Below, one piece after another: positions 34,737-39,743 of a DNA stretch of 39,743 nt (its first letter is position 1; the number at the start of each line of letters is the position of its first letter). This DNA comes from Calothrix membranacea FACHB-236 (GTDB lineage Bacteria; Cyanobacteriota; Cyanobacteriia; Cyanobacteriales; Nostocaceae). The notes beneath the pieces were generated by a model. The model worked only from the letters and a program-made list of their open reading frames with translations, was not told the DNA's origin and did not search any database. Position numbers and translations under genes: made by a program. The stretch covers positions 1 through 39,743 of the forward strand of contig NZ_JACJPX010000076.1 of the NCBI RefSeq assembly GCF_014696315.1, written 5' to 3'.

Positions 34737-35503
34737 AAAGCCTCCAAAGCCAAAGCGATTTCTTCAAGGATAGCGACTACAGAATGTTTAGGGTCAAATA
34801 CTGCTAGGGGCGCACGTTCTTCTGTGGCATCGACAAAAGCGGTAGCTCTGGGAATGGCTGGGAAAATCCGACCCCAAGCAGAAAGTTGTTCTTGTATAGC
34901 TGCTAATGCGCGTTTATCGGCTGAGTTTTGGTGAGCATACCGAGTGGGAACAAACCCTGCTATTTGAATTTTGCGGTTGGCTTTATTTTTTACGTGGGTA
35001 ATAGTTTGTAAGAGTTCGTCAGTTCCCTCAAAGGCTTTGAGATGAGTTTCCACGGGGACAAGGACGTGTGTGGCTGCAACTAAGGAGATATAAGAAAGCA
35101 ATCCTAAACTGGGGGGACAATCTATCAGGATGAAGTCGTATTCATCTAGAACAGGTTCAATGGCTTCCTTGAGGCGCAAGTCGCGCATGGCAGCACTGAC
35201 TAACTGCATTTCTGCTCCACTCAGGACTCTGCTTGCTGGAACCAAGTCCATACCGTGAATGCCCTCATGAATCGGTAAGGGCTGCTCGTTGATAATGGCA
35301 TCAGCAACAGTTTTTTGTAACTGAGATGGTACTAACCCCATGAATTTGGTCAAGGACGCTTGGGGGTCAATGTCGATGAGGAGAACGCGGTGTTCTCGTT
35401 TCGCTAGGTGGTATCCCAGGTTTTGGGTCAGTGTCGATTTGGCGACACCACCCGCCTGATTAAACAGGGCAATAATGCGGCATTGCTTGTCAGAAGTTGA
35501 CAC
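34733..35503 (-). CDS. parA: ParA partition ATPase
   Basis: A 256-aa ParA/Soj-type ATPase. The deviant Walker A region reads NQAGGVAKST (15-24); the signature first Lys of KGGxxKST is Ala here, while the second Lys (K22) is kept. Motif A' is LLIDIDPQASLTKF, and the Walker B strand is FILIDCPPSLGLL. No N-terminal HTH extension is present, so it is the short (type Ib-like or chromosomal-like) form. It drives plasmid segregation with ParB, whose gene it overlaps by four bases. A divergent 50-aa RHH gene starts 313 bases upstream. Confidence 0.9.
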   Translation of the reverse strand: MSTSDKQCRIIALFNQAGGVAKSTLTQNLGYHLAKREHRVLLIDIDPQASLTKFMGLVPSQLQKTVADAIINEQPLPIHEGIHGMDLVPASRVLSGAEMQLVSAAMRDLRLKEAIEPVLDEYDFILIDCPPSLGLLSYISLVAATHVLVPVETHLKAFEGTDELLQTITHVKNKANRKIQIAGFVPTRYAHQNSADKRALAAIQEQLSAWGRIFPAIPRATAFVDATEERAPLAVFDPKHSVVAILEEIALALEAL

Positions 35504-35815
35504 TGGCTTTTGTTCCTAGAAGATACGTTAACTTTTGGTCAACCGACTCGATTTTAGTTTCCAGTTTATTGAAGTGTATCAGAATAGGTTAGAGATAGCC
35601 TCAACGATGCAAGCTCATTGTGCTGTCGTAGCTAAGAGCCAGTAACCATAAAATATTTTTTTTGCATCCACTAAAAGAGTGATATTTATCAATTTTATGA
35701 AGTAATTTCGATTTTTTATCAAACAAGAAAATACGTAAATATCTTTTGTGCATTTGTAGTCTTTTTTTAGCGTAACTAGCTATAAAATCGTTAAAATGAT
35801 ACAAAAACAGCCCTA
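35504..35815. other. divergent promoter region of parAB and the RHH gene
   Basis: 312 A/T-rich bases. A TATAAAATCGTTAAAATG tract near 35780-35797 may be the -10 region for the RHH gene. No iterated centromere-like repeats were seen. A minus-strand frame here (35601-35804) is not credible as a gene. Confidence 0.4.
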
Positions 35816-35968
35816 ATGATGCACATTAGTATTGCAGACGACCTCAAAAAAAGGTTTCATGCTGCTTGCGCCTTGCGGAGGCTGAAGATGAGCCAAATTG
35901 TGGCAGAACTCATTGAGCAATGGTTAACAGCTAACGAAGCTCCCAAGTCTGTTGACTTGAAAAGATGA
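35816..35968 (+). CDS. 50-aa RHH protein (ParG/CopG-like)
   Basis: Two consecutive ATG codons at 35816 and 35819 open a 50-aa protein: MMHISIADDLKKRFHAACAL, then RRLKMSQIVAELIEQWLTAN. This is a complete ribbon-helix-helix fold with a short polar tail. Divergent orientation from parA suggests a regulator or centromere-binding role in partition, similar to ParG, in addition to ParB. A related fragment of this gene is found at 36878-36936. No strong ribosome site is visible. Confidence 0.65.
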   Translation: MMHISIADDLKKRFHAACALRRLKMSQIVAELIEQWLTANEAPKSVDLKR

Positions 35969-36046
35969 GTAGACAGCTACTGCCAATTCCAATGGCACAG
36001 CTTTAGTTATAGGTAATACCAGTTCATTAAAACTCTATTTTTATAA

Positions 36047-36417
36047 GTGCTTAATATGTTATCAGATGAGCAACGACGTAGATTGGAGCAAGAAAAAAAA
36101 TCCTTTGAACAATCTTATGAACTCCAAAGTGAAAAAATAGCAAGACTGCGAAATGCTTTGGTTATTGAAACTGACCCATCACGTAAGTTTCAATACGAAC
36201 AGCAGATTAAAGTCGATCTATTAATTATGCAATTGGTATGAACCAACCGATTGAAGACAAAGCCGCGATTGCATTTGCTCAAGGCTTTTATGATGGACTG
36301 GGGTATAAAAAATCAGGTAATCAAGATTTATTCCAAAGAGCATTTGATGAAGGTATGGTCGCCATTCAGATGGAAAACCTTTCACAAGGGTCAATACCAG
36401 TTTTGAAAAAAAGATGA
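36047..36417 (+). pseudogene. internally deleted coiled-coil CHAT gene
   Basis: The first 52 codons (MLSDEQRRRLEQEKKSFEQS...) form a coiled coil of the same type as the start of the intact gene at 38399. The frame then breaks near 36207. From INYAIGMNQPIEDKAAIAF onward, in another frame, the sequence equals the last 65 residues of that gene nearly base for base, ending VLKKR and a stop at 36415-36417. The whole catalytic middle (His and Cys motifs) is missing. This is a deletion derivative of a duplicated gene. Confidence 0.85.
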
Positions 36418-36501
36418 GACAGGTATAACCTACAACAAAAAATTAATTTTATATTCTAAAGACGCTCTATTCCCTATATGTAATAAGTTTATGTTAAACA
36501 T

Positions 36502-36762
36502 ATGCAACTACCCGGTCAAGAACAGAAAGAACTACAATCGGCTTTGATTGATGCTTTTCCTAACACAGCATCATTAGAGCAGATGTTGTCATTTGAATTA
36601 GATAAAAATATAAGAGCGATTGCTGGTGAAGGGAGTTTACAAGATATTATCTTTAAATTAATACAAACAGCTAATTCTCAGGGATGGGTTGAAAATTTAA
36701 TTTGCGCTGCATATAACCACAAACCTGGAAACGAAAACTTGCAAAGTATTATTCAAAAGTAA
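36502..36762 (+). CDS. stand-alone effector-associated domain (EAD1-like)
   Basis: An 86-aa protein that looks like a whole EAD1 domain: ELQSALIDAFPNTASLEQML, FELDKNIRAIAGEGSLQDII, FKLIQTANSQGWVENLICAA, and NPGN-like KPGNENLQ. EAD domains are small helical death-like adaptors that bring effector and NTPase parts of bacterial conflict systems together by like-like binding (established by comparative genomics). A free copy beside a CHAT gene and an FGE domain fits that role. No ribosome site was recognised; the start is the only ATG that gives the whole domain. Confidence 0.7.
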   Translation: MQLPGQEQKELQSALIDAFPNTASLEQMLSFELDKNIRAIAGEGSLQDIIFKLIQTANSQGWVENLICAAYNHKPGNENLQSIIQK

Positions 36763-36837
36763 AGTGTTAAAAAGAGTAACAATCTACGTACAAAAATCGA
36801 GAAACGGTTGGAGTTTGAATATGATAATCTAGAATAA

Positions 36838-36936
36838 ATTGGCACAGGTGCTTTTGGAATTACCTATCGTGCTACTATAAAAACCAAGAAAAAATTCCAT
36901 GCAACTTGCGCTTTGCGAGGGCTGAAGAGGAAGTAA
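36838..36936 (+). pseudogene. mosaic relic: kinase glycine loop joined to an RHH fragment
   Basis: After a stop at 36835-36837 the frame reads IGTGAFGITYRATI, the glycine-rich ATP loop of a Hanks-type Ser/Thr kinase. It continues without break into KKKFHATCALRGLKRK, which matches KKRFHAACALRRLKMS in the 50-aa RHH protein at 35816, also at the DNA level. A stop follows at 36934-36936, three bases before the next gene. Two unrelated gene pieces appear fused by recombination, leaving no functional domain. Confidence 0.55.
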
Positions 36937-36939
36937 GCT

Positions 36940-37380
36940 ATGGGTTGGCTTGAGCATCTCCAAGAACAACAGCAGAAAGATTTAGAGCTATTGAAGAAAC
37001 TGGAAGATAAGCTGCGTTATGAAAATAATCCACGTCGTCAAGGTGAACTACATCTTGAAATTGATGAAATAAAGGAAAGGATTAAAAACCGCGCGTCAGA
37101 CATACAGCAAGAGTCAATTTTAAACAAGGGAATCTATACAGTCACTCCTAAATTAAATCATCAATCATTAATTGGACTTAATAAAGAACAATTAATGGGA
37201 CATCGCAATTCTTCACTAAATAAATCAGTATTTCTTCAAACATGGAAAATCTTGCTTTACTTTGCTGTTATTTTTTTTATTCTGGCTTTAGCATTATTTG
37301 CAAAACAAGAAATTATAGGAATAAATGGAGATAACAATGATCATAATAACATCAAAATTAATGTCACCAATCGAAATTAA
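36940..37380 (+). CDS. coiled-coil protein with one membrane span
   Basis: A 146-aa protein. Residues 1-58 are a coiled coil (LQEQQQKDLELLKKLEDKLRY...) whose LRYENNPRRQGELHLEIDE section parallels LRYETNPRVMGGYRRDIER in the CHAT protein at 38399. A polar stretch leads to one membrane helix (about 103-121, ILLYFAVIFFILALALF) and an Asn-rich outer tail (NGDNNDHNNIKINVTNRN). A membrane-anchored partner that pairs with the CHAT protein through the shared coiled coil is plausible. The next gene's start lies inside its 3' end. Confidence 0.55.
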   Translation: MGWLEHLQEQQQKDLELLKKLEDKLRYENNPRRQGELHLEIDEIKERIKNRASDIQQESILNKGIYTVTPKLNHQSLIGLNKEQLMGHRNSSLNKSVFLQTWKILLYFAVIFFILALALFAKQEIIGINGDNNDHNNIKINVTNRN

Positions 37381-38272
37381 AAGCATAAAAATTATCAATT
37401 TAATTTTAGCTTTTTTTATTTTATTTGGATGTCAACAAAGTAATAAAACTGGTATTAAGGGTGATAAAAACAATAACAATCAAGTTGTTATCTCTGACAA
37501 GAGTAATATAACATTTAATGAGAAATCTAAAAATATTGCAGAAACCCTTAAAGCACCTTCAGATGTTATAAAAAAAGTTGAACCGGGAAAAAGTATAGAG
37601 TTTATTAAACAATATTTAGGTGAACCTCATATAAAACAAACATTGAGTTTTGAAATTAAAGATTATGATTCTGAAAAAGGTAATTTTTTTAAAAAAGAGG
37701 AACAATTTACTGAGTTTTTCTATAATCTTGAAAATATGAATATTATTGTAGGCTTACAAGATGAAGAAGTCGTTTACGTTAGTTTTGAAATTAAAAATTA
37801 TAACGAATCATTTAATATTTATACTATTGATGCTGTAGAAACAAAATTCAATTTAGGAGAATTAAGTTTTGGAACAATAAATTGTGGTCATCTTAGCGAT
37901 GAAAATCCAAAGTTAAGTGAAGAACCAGCCTTGAAGGGAATTTTGAGAGGTAATCAATCCCAAGCATATTTAGTTGGTTATTTTGATTTGCCTCATGCTT
38001 GTAATAGTAAGTTGTATAATTATTATTTTGGAACGCTTGATTTTGATTGGGGTAGACTCGAATCACAGGATAACTCTGAATTTAACAATACCTCCGTATA
38101 TGCTGATGCTTTAATTAAACTTAATAACGCTAAAGATTTTAAAATTACATATGTAACAATTACAAGAGTTACTCCAGCAAATAACTCGATTATTGAAGAG
38201 CCTCCATCGTCTCGTTATGATCCTAATTCAGCTATGCCATTTAACTATCCTGGGAGGATGTTTAAAGATTAG
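37337..38272 (+). CDS. lipoprotein of unknown function in the EAD/CHAT island
   Basis: ATG 37337 has GGAG six bases upstream, better than ATG 37325; it overlaps the previous gene by 44 bases. The 311-aa product has a lipoprotein signal: a basic start, then IINLILAFFILFGC with the lipobox Cys at 32. An Asn-rich stretch (KGDKNNNNQVVISDKSN) follows, like the tail of the previous protein. Residues 65-140 (VEPGKSIEFIKQYLGEPH, then strands) recall the ETEC_3214-type domain, but that is a weak match. It would face the periplasm or outer surface. Base composition is very A/T-rich, more than the rest of the window. Confidence 0.6.
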   Translation: MIIITSKLMSPIEIKSIKIINLILAFFILFGCQQSNKTGIKGDKNNNNQVVISDKSNITFNEKSKNIAETLKAPSDVIKKVEPGKSIEFIKQYLGEPHIKQTLSFEIKDYDSEKGNFFKKEEQFTEFFYNLENMNIIVGLQDEEVVYVSFEIKNYNESFNIYTIDAVETKFNLGELSFGTINCGHLSDENPKLSEEPALKGILRGNQSQAYLVGYFDLPHACNSKLYNYYFGTLDFDWGRLESQDNSEFNNTSVYADALIKLNNAKDFKITYVTITRVTPANNSIIEEPPSSRYDPNSAMPFNYPGRMFKD

Positions 38273-38398
38273 GATGAATTTGAATAAATGATTTTGACAA
38301 GTTTAGCAGTATTTATTGATGAAAATTCATATAAGTGAAGAAAAATTTTTCTTGAATGGTCATACTATCAAAAATTTAGAAAATAAGGAGCCAAGTTT

Positions 38399-39310
38399 GT
38401 GTTATCTCAAAGCTTTCACCAGAGGTTGAAAGATTTAGAAGACCACATTGCCTCAGACCAAAAATTGCTCAAAGACTTTGAGGAAGTACTGCGTTATGAA
38501 ACAAACCCTCGTGTAATGGGTGGGTATCGCAGGGATATTGAAAGGCAACGAGAATCACTTGCTAAATACAAACAAGAATATGCCGAACTCAAGCAAGAAT
38601 TTGCAGCTACTCCAGATGCTCAGATGCAGAATGTCGAAGGACAATTGCAACAGATGGATGCAAAGTTGAATGTCTTACTAAGCGGTCAGTATGCTATTTC
38701 TGAAAATCAGAATCAAATACGTTTAATCCCTGAGCCTGCAAGTATACAGCAAAAAATCCTGATTCTGGCAGCAATTCCTCACGGGCTGCGTTTGGATAAA
38801 GAGATTCGAGAAATCGAAGAAGCTATACGACGAGCTACAAATCGGGATTTGTTTGAAATTCGCATTAGAACTGCTGTACGTCCTCCAGATATCCGTCGTG
38901 CTATTGCAGAAGAACAGCCTCAAATTGTTCATTTTTGTGGACATGGTTTGGAAAATGGCAGTTTGCTATTAGAGGATGATGGGGGGAATAATAAACCTGT
39001 TCCCCCAGAAGGACTCGCAGCACTATTTAAGTTGCACGCTGATTATGTAAACTGTGTGCTACTTAATGCCTGTTATTCAGAAAGAATTGCTATAGCAATT
39101 AGCCAATATATTAATTATGCAATTGGCATGAATCAACCCATTGAAGATAAAGCAGCGATTGCATTTGCTCAAGGTTTTTATGATGGACTGGGTTATAAAA
39201 ACTCAGGTGTTCAATATTTATTTCAAAGAGCTTTCGATGAAGGTATGGTTGCCATTGAAATGGAAAACCTTGCACAAGGGTCAATACCAGTTTTGAAAAA
39301 AAAACTTTAA
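38399..39310 (+). CDS. coiled-coil CHAT protease-like protein
   Basis: GTG start with AAGGAG eight bases upstream. The 303-aa protein has an N-terminal coiled coil (about 5-95), a linker, and a CHAT-like domain from 118 (KILILAAIPHGLRLDKEIREI). The catalytic pair is visible: H182 in VHFCGHGLENG and C225 in LLNACYSE. The C-terminal part ends GSIPVLKKKL at a run of nine A. A -1 shift at that run enters an open frame that encodes an FGE-sulfatase domain, so the full product may be longer. A deleted copy lies at 36047-36417. CHAT-type proteases with EAD or coiled-coil starts belong to bacterial conflict systems; the trigger here is unknown. Confidence 0.8.
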   Translation: MLSQSFHQRLKDLEDHIASDQKLLKDFEEVLRYETNPRVMGGYRRDIERQRESLAKYKQEYAELKQEFAATPDAQMQNVEGQLQQMDAKLNVLLSGQYAISENQNQIRLIPEPASIQQKILILAAIPHGLRLDKEIREIEEAIRRATNRDLFEIRIRTAVRPPDIRRAIAEEQPQIVHFCGHGLENGSLLLEDDGGNNKPVPPEGLAALFKLHADYVNCVLLNACYSERIAIAISQYINYAIGMNQPIEDKAAIAFAQGFYDGLGYKNSGVQYLFQRAFDEGMVAIEMENLAQGSIPVLKKKL

Positions 39311-39743
39311 ATGCAAAATTATCAGATACTTCTGTTATTGGTGATCAAGCATCAGAAATAGGAGCAGATGCTAATCTTGAGACTTTGACAATTAGTGCTA
39401 TTCATGTATCGGATTCAGCAGGCTATGTATATAATTTTAATGTCGTTACAGTAAACGCTAGTGGTCACGAAATAGATCGCTGTGAAAAGTACACTCAATT
39501 TTTTACTGAGCATCTTAAAGATGGAACTACGTTAGATATGGTAATTATACCTGCTGGTACTTGTCTGGTTGGATCTCTCCAGACTGAAGTTGGAACATTT
39601 GATGATGAAAGCCCACAGCATTCTGTAAGCGTAAAATCCTTTTTAATGGGCAGATACCCAGTTACTCAGTCACAATGGGAAGCTAGGCATCACCGTGGTC
39701 GGGTAGCAGGACTATATTGCTACCCGACCACGGTGATGCCTAA
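39301..39743 (+). pseudogene. FGE-sulfatase (formylglycine-enzyme-like) domain, cut by an inverted repeat at the window end
   Basis: In the frame one base back from the CHAT frame, reading goes on as TLNAKLSDTSVIGDQASEIG, then YNFNVVTVNASGHEIDR, then LDMVIIPAGTCLVGSLQTE, FDDESPQHSVSV, FLMGRYPVTQSQW. This is the start of an FGE-sulfatase domain with the linker that precedes it in cyanobacterial proteins. There is no suitable start codon before the domain, so it needs a frameshift from the CHAT gene or is a broken fusion. After QWEA (39683) the sequence turns into an inverted repeat, which truncates the domain. Confidence 0.75.
39684..39742. repeat. perfect 25-bp inverted repeat at the window end
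   Basis: The arm at 39684-39708 (TAGGCATCACCGTGG...) is the exact complement of 39718-39742, around a 9-base loop (GGACTATAT). It begins at the point where FGE similarity stops and ends one base before the window ends. A mobile-element end, an inserted hairpin, or an assembly fold-back are all possible. The 10-mer GCTACCCGAC in it also occurs at 935-944, where an antidote gene is cut. Confidence 0.85.

Noticed and set aside
35601-35804. 67-aa minus-strand frame between parA and the RHH gene
   Set aside because: A/T-rich random-looking sequence with no motif and no ribosome site; it lies in the probable parA promoter region.

Overview
The window looks like a large piece of a plasmid from a filamentous, Nostoc-like cyanobacterium. 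Three things support this. The octamer GCGATCGC (HIP1) recurs across the sequence. There is a PEP-CTERM protein, a Uma2 nuclease and AAA_35/CHAT proteins, all typical of cyanobacteria. The window also carries a complete plasmid backbone: iterons with a primase-helicase replication protein, parA-parB, and a mobC-relaxase pair. No rRNA, tRNA or CRISPR array was seen.

Layout. 1-5000 is an accessory edge: an IS66-type transposase fragment, a truncated HigBA-like toxin-antitoxin relic, an overlapping nucleotidyltransferase/XRE gene pair, a tyrosine recombinase, a lone XRE antitoxin-like gene, a PEP-CTERM protein and a decayed IS4-type transposase. 4980-9030 is cargo: Uma2 nuclease, a GT39-like membrane glycosyltransferase and a Tat-exported aldo/keto reductase. 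9385-14191 (minus strand) is a run of mostly unrecognised plasmid genes ending in a membrane protein and a membrane-anchored P-loop ATPase; a DNA-transfer or partition-like role is possible but unproven. 14412-15403 holds small ribbon-helix-helix (RHH) proteins and a GIY-YIG nuclease fused to an RHH domain. 15547-21326 is the replication module: an HTH protein, three 22-bp iterons and a CyRepA1-like 1198-residue protein. 21327-23470 holds a secreted protein bracketed by two diverged 86-bp repeats. 23471-26716 is the mobilization module (MobC, MOBP-type relaxase with a primase-like tail).

27616-33059 (minus strand) is a two-gene unit, an HTH-AAA ATPase and an AAA-TPR-CHAT protease-like protein, joined by a TGATG stop/start overlap. 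33663-35503 is parA-parB, with two identical 20-bp palindromes inside parB. 35816 to the end is a patchwork of conflict-system parts: a 50-aa RHH protein, an internally deleted CHAT gene, a stand-alone effector-associated domain (EAD1-like), a kinase-loop/RHH mosaic relic, a coiled-coil membrane protein, a lipoprotein, an intact coiled-coil CHAT protein, and a formylglycine-enzyme (FGE-sulfatase) domain entered by a -1 shift at a run of nine A. The window ends in a perfect 25-bp inverted repeat that interrupts the FGE domain.

The two most unusual areas are the EAD/CHAT/FGE island at the right end and the HTH-AAA/AAA-TPR-CHAT pair. Both look like caspase-like, NTP-regulated conflict systems carried on a mobilizable plasmid. 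Their function is inferred from domains only.
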